NCBI RefSeq assembly: GCF_004027225.2
Contig: NC_044288.2
Span: forward strand, 14,642,744-14,706,743
Length of the DNA: 64,000 nucleotides
Source of the DNA: Strigops habroptila
Lineage: Eukaryota > Chordata > Aves > Psittaciformes > Psittacidae
Reading direction: 5' to 3'
Shown here: piece after piece, positions 1 to 13,079 of the stretch
Position numbering within the stretch: the stretch's first letter is position 1
Layout of the letters: each line of letters begins with the position of its first letter
Notes under the pieces: generated by a model
What the model was told of the DNA's origin: nothing
What the model saw: only the letters and a program-made list of their open reading frames with translations
Database searches by the model: none
Position numbers and translations under genes: made by a program

Positions 1-1379
1 TATTTCCTAATGCCTATGTTTTGGAAGGAACCTGTGTGGTGGGAAATCACACAAAGCATAAGGAAAGCAATGAGGGGTTGAGCATTGAGTATGTGGGCGA
101 GGGGTGGTAAGCTGGTATCAATGTAGTGCATAAAATCCAGCAAAGTGCTCACCCAGGCCTTTTTGTGACCACTTCTACTAGAAAGGAACATGGCCAAAAC
201 TCCTGATACAATTCATTCCAGTAATTTCATAACAGCACAAAGAGACTCCTGAGGTCATTGGCCCCAATCACAGCTGTAGCAGTAGTAGGTAAAGAAAGAA
301 AAAATCTGATAAATTGTAAAATCTGTCCCTCACACTGTGAATATGGGCTCAGATATCCCAAGGTTTTTAAGTATCTAAACTTCCATTGAATTCTCTGAGA
401 ATATAAACCTTTCAAGTAAGAGAAGGCACTAGAATATCTTTATAGATCTGATGGTTGAGTCAAGAGCCCAGTCACACGTAGCATCCTGAGGAATGATATA
501 GGTACATATGACCCTTAGAAGAACAATGGTAGCAAACAAACAAGGTGCTGTGCAACTCTAGTTTATTATGGAGAAATCATACCTTTCCAAGAATCTCATC
601 TTCCCCACTGCATGTACAGAAGGCAAGTTTTTATCATAATAGTCCAACTGTTCTTTACTTTTCCCCAGGTTTCATAGAGGTTTTCTAGCTCCTTTCATCC
701 CATGGCACAGTCAGGCCAGAGTAACATGAAAAGGGATGGGAAAATCTCTGCTGAGAATGAGAATGGTTGCCCTACCAGGTGTGATTAACACCAACATGGT
801 TAAACACCTTTACTGACAAAGACCTGCAGGATGTGCATGAAATTTTAAAAAGCCATTTTCTTTCCAGTCATGCCCTCTTGGTAAACTATAATGTCAGTAA
901 ATTAAGCAGAATGCTGATGGAAAATTTAATGTGGTGAAATCTGGCAATTCTGGCAGCCCAGTGAAGTCTACAATGACCCTTAAGAAACTCTTCCTTTTGA
1001 TATCATGATAAAGCTGTGCAACAGGGCCACATCCATCCTACTGTATGCTGGAAATCAGAAGTTGAAAATTACAATTTAGATTAAATGGTTTTCAATCACA
1101 ACAAAGGTAGATTTACTCAGCATTATCTTTCTCTCATGGACCACCCCCCCTACAAGAAAGTTCACTAATCATGATGAAACTGCAGGCTGTTTTCTGGTCT
1201 TGTGTTAGCTGCAGAGCTCGTGACAAGATGAGCTGTGAGCAAGGCAGACTACACCGGGTGCTGTGAGCGGCATGATACAGAACTACATCACTAATAGCAG
1301 AGTCAGGGCTCTTGAGCTGTCATGTACAAATCTTGTTATAATAAGAAGAGCATTAGTTATAGAGGCTGAAATTTTCAAG
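1..1379. other. Gene-free stretch, nothing recognised
   Basis: AT-leaning single-copy-looking DNA. Short stop-free frames here are at chance length, have no family resemblance and no flanking splice signals. No repeat family was recognised. Confidence 0.5.
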
Positions 1380-1444
1380 CTGCCTAAGGGATTTAGATGC
1401 TCAGTTCCCATTAAATTTAATGGGATGCGTGCCTCAAAATCCCA
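1380..1444. repeat. Decayed palindromic interspersed-repeat relic
   Basis: The centre is a perfect 18-bp palindrome at 1407-1424 (CCCATTAAATTTAATGGG). Outside it the arms stay imperfectly complementary out to GGGATTT (1388-1394) and AAATCCC (about 1436-1442). Words such as TGCCTAAGGGATTTAG and GCCTCAAAATCCCA resemble a palindromic repeat I recall from turtle, crocodile and bird DNA, whose family name I do not know. It may be a remnant of a MITE-like DNA transposon. The palindrome is seen directly; the family link is inference from memory. Confidence 0.45.
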
Positions 1445-1494
1445 CCCACAATAATTTTTTACCAGACATCCTTCATGCAAGGGAAGGAGAGGAG

Positions 1495-1542
1495 AGATTA
1501 AAACAGAGAGGGATGGGGAGATTAATACAGAGAGGGATGGAG
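1495..1542. repeat. Two-copy 24-bp purine-rich tandem repeat
   Basis: Two adjacent 24-bp units (1495-1518 and 1519-1542), each beginning AGATTAA and containing ACAGAGAGGGATGG, differ at two positions. They lie inside a longer purine-rich run. This is probably a slippage duplication with no coding role. Confidence 0.75.
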
Positions 1543-4500
1543 AGAATCAGGTATAAGAGTGTTTCTTACCAGGACTGAAGGCTAGCTGGGTATTGTAAAA
1601 TAGCATTCAAAGGGAACTAGAGTGAAATACTGCATAAGGCTCTCTTCTAACACCCAGGTAGTTTAGGTCCGGTCTCTGCACCAGCCTGCCCTGTGAGGTG
1701 GATAGGAACATAAAGCCCTCTGCACTTTGAGACTTCTATTTCTGGGCTGCAGACCTACTTGCAGTCATTAAAGCACATTATAAAATGAAAATTAGTTAGA
1801 GAGACATAGATGGGATAGCAGTGGTCTTTGGAGATCATAGAATCATAGATACGTAGGAAGAGGATCAGAAGAGGCTGTGTTACACCAGTACACTTCTCTA
1901 ATTAGGTCTGGTTGCATTTACTTCTTCAACCAGATTTATCTGTATTTAAATCAGGTGCATTTTTTAGGTGTCAAAAATACTAAAGACCAACATGTTTCCT
2001 TGGTAACTGTGAATCCCATTACTTTGCTTCTAGGAAGCTACCAGCTCCTAGGCTCAGCTCCAGCCTACCTAAGTTCAGGTCCGCTCTAGCTTTCCTCCAT
2101 AGATTAGGAAAAGAGAGGTGGAGAGTGACATCCCAATAGTCCAGCTTGTTGCTCTAAGGAGGAGAGGGGTTCACCTTGTTTAACTTCATCCACTTGTACA
2201 TTAGGCACCAGCTCTTACATCTCTGCCTAAGCTTCCTCCGTAGATTGGCATTTACTTCCAGTAGGAAATTCCTTCACCTGAAGTTCTGTGTTTAAGATAA
2301 GTGTCCTGACAGGAGCCTGCAGCTACATGGTTCTGGCTCAAATTGAATGCTGACAGTTATAGCTAGGATGCCCAACTAGTCAGTTAAGAGTGAATACCAC
2401 TGGGCTTCAGTTGCACATGCTTTCAATCATTGTGTTTACATTTGCTTATAAGGAGGGTTTTCCTCATGCCCATAGTGATCTTTTCTTTTGACTCTATCAG
2501 AACCTTTGGTTAACAGAAGAAAACAGCTCAGGTGTCAGTACTTCCAAATTTCAACCTGTGACTTTTATTTCCTTTTTTTCCCAAAGAAGAGTCTGTTTTC
2601 AAGATGTTTTTGGTTTCATTTTTTCTTTCGTTTCTCTGTGTGTCTCCCCCTCCCTGCTATTTTCATGGCTCGATTTTCCAGCTGGAAATAAATAAGAATA
2701 AAACGCTCTCTCCACCCTGTGTTTGCCCTGCCTGTTCAGTGTGAGTGATGTGAAGGCAGGTAGGAGGGATTCCAGGCAGCCAGCTGCAATGTGGCATCTG
2801 GAGACACAAACTTGGAGGGGTTCCCAGGAAGGGAATATAACATTTGGCAAGGAAAGAAGGAGCTTAGATGAGAGAGGGCTGGGAGGTTTCCCCCTCTTCT
2901 ATCCCCATCCTGTTGCTTATTTCTGAATATTTGTTTTATTCCCCAGCCATATTAGAAGTGTAAATTATACAGATGAGCTAATGAGATCATCTGTGTTCAT
3001 GCCATTTGGAGAAGAGGGAAACATGGAGATGCTTTCTCCCTTCTATCTTTTCTAATAATGTACCTTTATTTTAAACCCAGCCATGCTCAGATTCTGCACA
3101 CTCGGCTCTGCAAGCCTGGAATAGATCCTGTGGCATTTCTTCTGTGACTTGATATGTATTTGTCCTTTGTATTAATGTGGCCTGCCATTCACCCCAAACG
3201 TCTCTGTTGTCTTATGCCATATGTTTTGGGTGAAGTTGTGGTCCATGGAAGTTTTGGGTTTTATAGGACTAGGACCTGGACTTTGCCCATGCAGAGCTTT
3301 AGGATCAATAAATGAAATGAGTCACTGTAACTAAAAAGGGGTTGATAGCAATCTCCTTGTTCTTTTTGTCCCTAAATTCTACAGAGCAATGATTGTAGGC
3401 AGTATTGGGTTCAGCTGGCATAAACATAGGCACCTTCCCTGCAGCATTGCTGATTTATGGGGATGTGACCCTACGTTTGCAATTAAGATTATGTCCATAG
3501 AACAGATGGGTCAGTGATGCATTTGCGTTTATGAGGAACTGAATCAGATTCACAGCAATAGATCATTCGTATCACAAGTTGGTGCCATGCTGTTTTAAAT
3601 AGCAGTGGTGGAAGGAGGAATTTCTTGCAGCAGTTGACAGCTTTCAGACTTTGATACATGAAGTTGCTTCCCTTGCTAAATGTTTATTTGTATGAAATGA
3701 AAGTGCGTCTGTAAGACATTTTTAGTTTCTGTGCTGAAATTACAATTCTGTTTTTAAACAGAGTTTGAAAGATGCTCAGTTAGTAAAAAGCCTTTTAGTG
3801 GGATGGTAAAGACAATTCTTTATATTTCTATTCTGAAACAGTTAGTACAGTTTGGTTGTAAATCCCTCCATAGAGACACTCAAGTAGCTTTTATCCTCAC
3901 TCTTGGTAGTTGCCTCAAATGTAAATTCTCAGAAATACATAAACTCCAGTTGGGAAACACACACTGAGTTTCCCAGCTGAGACAGGGACATTATTGTTCG
4001 AGTGCTCTGATGCCAGAGGTGTGGAGTAGGAGGTAATATGTTGGACATTTCCATGGGATCATCACGCTACTGTCATGTTCCCTATTACATGCTGTTTTTA
4101 AAAGAGCTTTTCCGATCACTGAATGATGCTTCTTTCACTTAGGTCAGAGTTGGCAATCTGGTGTCTTTTGCTCCTTGAATTTCATTATCATCACTCCTTA
4201 GGAGTAGAACAAATGCTTGTTGGTTCATTCAACTCAGTTGTCAGTAGACATGAGGAGACATGAAAAGAAGGTACTTAAAAAGAGGGATCTGCAAGATCAA
4301 GAGAAAATTATAAAAAGATAAAATGTTTTCTGTAGCACAGATCTTTCTTCACAACTTTGCTCCCCAACAACTTTGCTTCCCTTCGTTCCTTTCTTTCTTA
4401 ACATACACGTAAGCTTAAAAATAAAGTGAAATTTTGTAACTCTGCACTGTAAGGCGTCTGTTCTCTCCCTTCTGGGAGGGGATGAAGGGAATATGCTATC

Positions 4501-7500
4501 CCAAACTGGAATGTCAAGTTCTGCCCCATCTCTTCTTCCAGACTTTACTTTCTTATTTCTTGCACTGGGTTACTACACGAGAGAGAGGGAAGAGGCAGAA
4601 GGAAGAGTTATATCTGTTCATTTTTCTCCTTAAGATCCTTTGACAAACACTTTTATGGTACACCTTAGTATTTGGCTTCAGGCTGCTTTTCTGTTTGGAC
4701 ACTTTCTGCATGATAACACAGATAGCAGAACTGGGGAACGCAGGGAACACGCAGTGCTCAGGGTCACTTCGCATGGTGGTACCAGGCTACTGATAATTTG
4801 GACAGTGTCTACTTCTTTTTTCTTAAAATTTTGAGTAGGAGAGCAAATGATTGTATCCAATCGCCCATCCCTTCCAAACAGAAGGGTCACATCTTGTCAC
4901 TGTGACTTCTGAGCCCTGGGCAAGGTAATGTTAAGGCAGAAGTGATGTCACGAAGGGGATGGCTGTGCTCCATGATCAAGCCCTGAGTGGAAGAGCCCTG
5001 CTCCTTTTGCTGTCTGAGTCATGTCTCCCACCAAGCACACCAAGCTGTCTCTCTATTTCCTATTTCTTACTCTGGGGAAGTTCAGGATAGTAAGAGCTCA
5101 AAATAAAGGTTCCCCTCCTTAATCTGAAGCATGGTGAGACTTCCTTTTGCATGAGTCATCTGAATTCAGAATGCTCAACCTGTGGCACAAATAATTCCAA
5201 TTTGAACATATTAACTGCACTGGGTCAAGCTAACAGTTGTTTCTTGCATGGATCTTTTCAGAATATTTTCTGCCGGTGTCTTTAGCAAGCAAATCATAGG
5301 ATGCAGTTGTTGCTATAGCAATAAGCCTCCTTTAGTGAATGAGGTAGGGTAGCCCCCCTCAGTCAGACCAGCATACTCCCACCAATTATCACTGCAATGT
5401 AGGTACCTGACACGGTTTACTTACCAGGGATGTGCTAGGTATCGATAAACACTGAATTCTAGGAGCAAATGGACCCCGTGGGATTTATGTATTTCTGAAA
5501 ATCCTTCTTTGTTTGAGGTTTCAGTCATCAGTGAATCTGCAATTTGCTGACTAAAATTGCATTAATTATACAAACAAGTGACTTTTTTTTCCAGTTGTGT
5601 ATGATCTGAGTATGAGATATGTAATTTAGATGTGTGTGATATGTTGTATCTTAACTTAGAAGCTCAGAGAAACACAGTGGCTTGGGCAGCCTCTGTGGTA
5701 GCTCTGCAAAGAGTCTGGACCAACCAGGGCAGTTAAAATAACACGGCTAAACCTGGCCTTCATTCTCATGGAAAAGATTCAGTGAAATATCTGTGAAATA
5801 TTACATCTAGAAGAGAAAAATTAAAGTGTAAGCAAGGCTATAATAATAACTTTTTCCTGGTGTCAGCTTTGTTTATTGGTTCATACAGCAATTGTGGCAT
5901 GCAGTCTTCAGGGAATGAACGTTTTGGTTTTAAATAGTCTATGGGCTGATCGCAGCAGATCAGCCAAGCAGGTCTGCCTGCATACACACAGTGTGAGGCC
6001 TCGAATCTGTGTTCCTCCTGCTCTGTGAGAAAATGTGTCTGGTCCTAATCCCTTTGAAGTCAGTGCAATGGTGACCTGGGATTCTTTGGAAGGATGCCTT
6101 GGGTTGTGTCCTGTGAATGGGATTTAAGGCTTGACCATTCAAACTTGCATCCAGACTTCCTCCCTGTGTCACTGTAGTGATTCTGAATTTCTGCTGTTAT
6201 AAACAGGAGACTTAGTCCCTTCTTCTCAACATTATCACACAATGAGGAATTACCAGCTTAATTCACTTTCCTGGTGGTACTCTTTCCTCTCATCTCTCCT
6301 CTCTCTCATGTTCTTCACATACTCACAGTAGATGTGAAAAACATCTATTCCCTTCAGAAGGCATCATCTAATTTATGGTGATGATGGGCTAGCGGCTGTT
6401 GGAGAAACAGGATGAAAGAGAAAAGCAGTTGTAAAATTGCTGCTTTTTGTGGGCTGCTTGCACTTGCCTATAAGTATTTATTATCCTAGATGGCAATCTA
6501 ACTGATTCTCCTTGATGTACTCCAGTATTAATAAAGGAATTACAGCAATTTTAAATCAATTCACTCAGTGAACGCTGTTGTGCTCCGGAAGTCAATTATA
6601 GATATCACTTAAAAGAAACCAGATAACACAAATCCAGACCTGTGTTTTCATCACTATGCAGGTAGCAAAATAAAATTACAGTAAGGGAAATGCACATTAG
6701 AAAACTGGGGTGTTGTGAAGGGAAGGGACTAGCATGAAAGGTGATGTTTCTGCTGCAAGGTTTTCTTCAGGCTTCGGAGCATTACTGACACCGCCACCTG
6801 CTTTGCTTTCCCATCCAGCTCCCAAGTGGCCTTCAGGCAGAAACATTGCACCACTTTGCTTTCTAGAAGAGGTCTTGCTAAGAATCATCATGAAAGCATC
6901 CAGGAGCCATGTCTGGACCTCACGTTGAGTTAAAAGATACTGCCTGAGGTTAATGATGGGTTCACTCTTTGAGGCCAACAAAAAGCCAGAAACTGATAAA
7001 TATAAAGCACATTCCACCATGTGAGGTCGATGCTTACTTCTGTAATGTTATGTTTCATTCCCTAGGCACTGAAGGTCCACACAATTTTCACTTCCTTCTG
7101 TCACTATGTCCTTCACAAAACTGGTTTGTTTCTTGTTGTTGAATCTCCTGGGAGCATTAAAAAGATTTCTGTTATTGTGGCTGGAAACAGTGGCGGTTTT
7201 TTAATTCTTAAATTCCCTTTGCCTCTGTTTTACAGAGAAAAGCTTTGAAAAATTTCTGGGGGTCAACCTGCATTTAATGCAAGGGGGTCTGTCGAAATGA
7301 GAAATTGAGATAATTTGTAATTGTTCATGACTCCAGGAATTGAGTCCTGATCATTAAATAAAAACATTACCTAAAACAGGGGATATATCAAGCAAGTGCC
7401 TGCAAGAGATCTGTGCAAAATCTGTGCAAAAAAACCTAAAAATGCCTTTTTTTTTTTTCTTCTGCTTAGAAACACTCTTCTTTTTGCCAAAATCCTACTT

Positions 7501-9203
7501 TATCTACAAAAATGTGGTTCTGATGCCTATTCATTGTCACGCCTCTAGGCAGGAAGAGTTTGAAGTTTCAGAGCAGATAATACCATGCCAACACTATGAT
7601 AAACAGTCAAGCAACTATACTTTATCTTTGGTGAAAGATCAGCTGGAATAAGGAGTGTGATTAACAGTTGTGTTCAATATCTATCTAATCAACTGGGAGA
7701 GCAGGTCAATGTGTTGTTTTGATATGATAGTTGAGGTAAAGTTGCAAGTTCAAGCAAGTTTGACCTCAACATAGTTGCTTTGCAGCCAGTGAGCCTCTTC
7801 TGATTATTTTCTGTGAAGGTTTATAGGATAATGAAACAAATACAGAGGGGTAGATAGAACATAAAATATAATTGCCACCCCCTGCCAGAAGCTGGGCTAT
7901 CACACAGGGTATGTCCTGCTCCCTGTCAGTCTCCGTGCACTGAACCAGGAGGGATGAGCTGTAGCATGAACAATTTTGCAGAAGGAGAAGATGAAAGGGT
8001 GTTCCTGGGCTTTTTGGTCCCAGTCAAATGAGATCTTCTTGCTTCTCAATCCAGAAAGTATGTGCTCATGGCACTTTTAAATATCAGTTCCCATTTTTTT
8101 TTCCATTCAAAAAATGTACATGTGTACGCATGGAAGGGCGAGGAAGTGAAGCTGAAGAAGTAAGTCCTCTGTGGTTACCGATCAGCTCAGATCCATCAGG
8201 CTCAGCGCAGAGGCTCTGACACAGTGCAGAGTCACTCTGATGGCAGCACTAGCTCTTAGTGAGGGGAGTGAGAAGGCACACCACAGGGAAAAGAAGTAAC
8301 ATAGCGTAAAAAGCTATAACATCAATCATAATTGCAGTAATAAAACATTTTAGACCACTTTCAGGGAACCTTATTCTGCTGTCCTTCCACTTCTAAGCCC
8401 CCCATACCTACTGGACAGATAAAAACTTTCCAGCATCCTTCTGTTGCTTGTGACGAGGTATTATTGTTCAGCCAGCCTTGGGGCAGAATAAGCAGAGCTG
8501 CTGTCACATTGCATCCACTGCAGATCGCCTCCATTGTTTGTCACTGATGGAGATGTGTACAGCGGAGAGGAGGGGAGAATTATTGTATATAAATGTTGCA
8601 ATATACACGATTCCCACTTAGAATTGATTTTTCTCTTGTGAGATGTGCTGTCTCATTGCAAGAGAGAGAAACGTACAATTTTAAACCTGACTCACGTAAG
8701 ACGAATTAAATAGGGTGAAGAAAAGACCTGAAAACTGGAGGCATTATCTCAAGGGTGCTATTTATCATTTTCTTAGGAAAATGTAGTCTTGCTGTGCACC
8801 TTACTGACCTCGTGAAACAAACCTTCCTGTATCTTCCCACTGTAATATTTACTGCTGAGTCCCCCCAGCTCTTTTCCTCTGCATTCAACACCAGTTTGGC
8901 TTGTTTGTTGCAAGTGGCAGGTTGGAAAGAACTGGAGGTTACCTCTGACAGAACTGTCAAATTGAATTTATCCTGATCCCTGCACCTTCTCCAGGGGACC
9001 CTGTATTTATGGTAAAGCACACACAGCTCATAAGCGTTGGTTTTCAAAAACACTTCGACAGCAAATAATAAATATAAAATAATACACAATATAATATGCA
9101 ATTGACTTATATGACTCCCAGTCAATGCAGGTGTTATCCAGCATATATAATTACATTGCAAGCAGCACATCCTTTACCTGGGAATGACATATTCTAATAA
9201 AAA
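1543..9203. other. Gene-free stretch
   Basis: No coding exon or young transposon recognised. A short CR1-terminus-like word (ATCATAGAATCATAG) lies near 1833-1850 but is too short to call. The segment 6040-6085 carries the TTTGAAGTCAGTGCAATGG type of word that recurs in old sauropsid repeats. A Sox-like CCATTGTTTG lies near 8531-8540. The longest frame, 154 codons on the minus strand (8706-9170), has no recognisable domain. Confidence 0.5.
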
Positions 9204-9233
9204 ATAAATAATAATAATAATAATAATAATAAT
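9204..9233. repeat. (TAA)n microsatellite
   Basis: An uninterrupted trinucleotide run of about nine to ten ATA/TAA units sits inside an A-rich lead-in starting near 9195, followed abruptly by a C run. It is a simple sequence repeat and probably length-polymorphic. Confidence 0.95.
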
Positions 9234-12200
9234 CCCCCCTAAGTATGCACCACTGGGTGCCTTGTCTAAATCTGTCTATGAAGAATGAATGTGAAATTAG
9301 CATTCAATTAGAAATGAAGGAAATGCAGGATGTGAATGTAAAGTAAAGGACTATATCAGTGTCTAAATATGAATGTGACATTTGTACGGCTGCATAAATA
9401 GTCTTGTGCGGCGTTGCTCAGAGAGATCTGCCACAGGAGCAACAGAGTGTGGTTTACCACAGGGTGGGAGAAATCTGGATTTAAGGTGTTTTTCTCAAGT
9501 GGAAGACCCGACCTTCACTTCTGTTCCCATCCTCTTTTCCCCTGGGATCAGCAGGGACCTGGGAGCGCTCCAGCTTTTTCTCCCTGTCCTATTTATTTAT
9601 TGTCATTGTACAAGATTCATAACAAGTGGTTTTCTCTGAATTTTTCCCCTTCCATTTTTTCTCCCAGATTATACATAGAGTTCAGTCTGGAGCTTTCTGT
9701 ATCTTGTGAATGGTTTTGCAATATTTGTCTTTATATTTTGCTCTTTCTCCTCAGAACATAAAGTGATGAAGGATCAGTACTGGTCATCCTTTCACCCACA
9801 GGCAGGCATCAGAAAAAGAGCATTTGGGCAGGCCATGCATGTTCATGCCATTTAGGATCTGAAGGCAACTTTCAACCCTTGTCAGCATTAGGTGTACTGC
9901 AGCTTTGACCTTGTCAAACTTCTTGCTTCTTCCCAGGGGTTGTTGGTGTGCTCAGGAGCACCCTGCACCCATGCAACCCCTTTCCCAAGCACCAGGCTAT
10001 GAGGGCCATTGGTAACATCTATATTTTTTTGTTTCTAACTTCGTACTCTGAGTATTACTTTGAAAACAAGATGATGTGTCTGCTTTCCTATTGGTTTTGA
10101 CCATGAGAATTGAGAAAGATGGGACTGACATCTTTCTTTCTCTGACCTGTCTTTGTTCAAGAATGAGTGTATATTTTTGAGCAGATGTGTTTATTACCAA
10201 TTATGCTTAAACAAGAAGGCAAGGTATGCAGCTTGTCAGGGTAGATGGCATTAAAGCTAAATACACAGGGTTTGCTTCAGGTGTGCCGGGTGCCACCCTC
10301 AAATAAGATCAATTTGGGATCTAATTAAAAATGCTCATTTTAGAAAAGTGAAATTGTCCTTTGCCATCTTCCAAAGCTATCAAGAAAAGTTAGCATTTGT
10401 TACAGCCAACTTTGCCATCTACTTGACCTTAAATCCAAGCATTTATGTATTGCTTCCCAAAATAAGCATCAGTTAGGTTTGGGAGAATGCCCTAAAGGTG
10501 TGGAAGCCAAATTGTACCAGTCAGAAAGATGCTGTTTATAAAATGAGCTTTACGGGTAAATCTTCCCATTGCTGTTAACGTTTAGCATATCCCCCTAAGC
10601 CTGGATGCTCTTTGAAGCAAGTTACTAGTTTAATTGGGACTTTTTAATAAAATTTGATGCTATTTTTTAATGAAGAAAGATGAAAAGTTGCCTGGAGGGG
10701 AATCTTGAGCACAAGGTATTTAAAGAAATTATTCTTTGGCAATATCGATCTCTTATCTCATTCTCCACAAATCATTTAATGAAATAACATTAGCATTTCC
10801 CTTCATGTTATCTTCACTTTTCCCCCCTGCACACAATTTTATTTTTGTTTCTTATCTTTTTCAAGGGAAAAATAAAGCACAACAAGGCTCTTAAACAACA
10901 ACCTCATGCTATTGAGTGACAATTAATATTGTCTCATTCTTGCAAATGGGGGGCACAGGTTTTTTTCCAGACAATTAGGTAAATAGCTTTCCTTTGCATT
11001 TATTAATACTGATCTGAAATTTAACAGGCTTGGCTTTGCCAGTTGCACAATTACTGCAAACTTGGGCCTCTGCAGCCAGGCTCCAGGTACAAAGCAGCCC
11101 TACCACTGCTCCCTGTAGGCAATAGCCTAAAACAGGAGATGGTTTTCTCCTCCAGATGTAGATAGTGCCCTCCCTTTCAATTAAAGGAATATCTGGGTCC
11201 TGCTGGCAGGGCCTTTGTTTGTCATTGAAAGACTCTGCATCAGTGCCTGATTCTGTGAATGGGAAGAAGAGGCATTAGTTTTTCCCTGCAATTCCCTTTA
11301 AAAGCCCCACCTCTCCATAACAGCCTATTGGGGAGTGACTGTTGTGTTATGAGCTAGAGAAGGGAAACATTTGTGGTGTCCTTTCCTTGATGAATCATTG
11401 TCTCGTTTCCCTCTTTCTCACTTCTCTCTTGTTATTTCTGGTCCAGTTTCTTCTTCTTAAATGAAGTAATTATCCAGTTTTTGTGACACAGGTGTTGGAT
11501 GGCAATGTGTAGTGTCAGCAAATCTGTGCAATTTACTGCAGGTAGGATCAGAAGGAAAAAGAGGGATGGGCTATAGCAGCAACGGGTTGAAAGATAAATT
11601 CAGCTCACTAGCTTTACTACCGAAAGCAAGAATTTCTCTATTTTAGACCTGTGTAAGAATAATTGTCTTTCTTTTTTTGACCAATTCATAGTGGTTATTC
11701 AATTTTCAGTACTCTAGATTCTTCAAATATTTGTTAGTGCTTTATCTCTGTTCTGTTTCCCCCTCTTTCCAGGAAAAAAAGCTGGTGACATGTAATTTCC
11801 ATAGAACCTGGCTCAGCCACATTTTTCTCTATGACTATTCCCCCTAAATTCAAGGCTTTAGTATTTCCTGTAACACTGTAATATGATCTTCATAGTTCTT
11901 GTAAGATTTAGGAGTTTAGAGTGGATTATATGAAAACTTCCTGAGCAATCTCCGGAGTTTTATCTTACATTTAAACCACCGTGCACATCCATAGGAAATA
12001 GAAAAGAAAGAAACAGGTCATGGTGCTCCTTTCCCCAGCAGACTAGTTTAACTCCTCCAAATTCACTGAGAATAGTTATCCTTCAGCACAGAAGGAAATT
12101 AATACACATCCTGGGATCTAACCAGTGATGCTGAGACTCCTCATCTGTCTATGGTCCCATTGATTTTAAGGTCAGGTTGCAAGACTAGGATGTAGCTTTG

Positions 12201-13079
12201 CGTTAATACGTTTGGTGACCTTTCCAAAAAAGGAGACCCATTTTTAAAATATGGGGGTTTATACACACAAAACCAGATACATTTTAAAAAAAATATTCCA
12301 TTTTTTATGCCCAAGAGAAAACACGTATCAGTGCACCCCAGGAAGCAAAGCAACAGACTCAAGCAGAGAGGGAAATTCCTGTCTTCATTCAGATCTAAAG
12401 TTCTTCAGGATCCTTCCATCATTTGTGAGCTATCTGTAACTGTCCTGCATTCATCAGGTAGCTCAATAAACATCAAGCCAAGCCCTCTTCCAGTCTGCCA
12501 AATCTTTTCTCCTCACCAGGCCGATTCCCAGGCACCCCATACATCCATCCCAGCCCTGCCTGGAAACATGCTTCAGAAAGGACTCTCCAGCTAAGTAAGA
12601 GTCAATTAACTAAGTGGTAAAACAAGCATAACTCATGAAACCAGTCTTTTGCTTCCTAATGAGGATTTATAATAACTGTGGTGGATTTTTCTCCTTTTAT
12701 ATTTATTGAGGTATGATTTAATTGTCATGAACATCCAGAAGACAAAAAAAGAAAAAGTCCCCTAAACTCAAACTTGACAGAAAATTCTGGTGTTTTCAGG
12801 TACTCTGTAGTAATGATTCATTCATTTGCAGCTGGGATAATAATAGTCTAATACCTTGATCATATTGCATTTTACATAATTTTACATAATTGTTCATAAG
12901 GGCTACAATTATTGTGACTGTGAAATACAAGAAGAGAATGAAAAAGCCAATGCAAACTAATACATTTAGCTTGATTTTTCTTGTACTAATTACCACTGGG
13001 AAAACATGTATTTTAACCTAGTGATGTTTAAATGTTTTTGTACTGCAGTGCTGCCACAAATGAAACAGTATAAAAAAAT
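9234..13079. other. Gene-free, largely repeat-free AT-rich stretch
   Basis: No transposon was recognised. The part from about 10320 to 11340 is AT-rich, without microsatellites, and dense in homeodomain-like TAAT/ATTA words, a texture often seen in conserved non-coding DNA. Conservation cannot be judged from one sequence. A small ATTTTACATA duplication lies at about 12869-12890. Frames up to 95 codons show no family resemblance. Confidence 0.4.

Noticed and set aside
1833..1875. ATCATAGAATCATAGAT as a possible CR1 3' terminus
   Set aside because: Only the octamer-like word matches; the following sequence does not carry the GGTTGGAAGGGACC hallmark.
6697..7020. 107-codon minus-strand frame as a possible exon
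   Set aside because: The peptide is unrecognised, and no acceptor/donor pair of good quality flanks it.
8706..9170. 154-codon minus-strand open frame with a hydrophobic N-terminal part
   Set aside because: No recognisable family, promoter, splice sites or codon bias. A frame this long is plausible by chance in 64 kb read in six frames.
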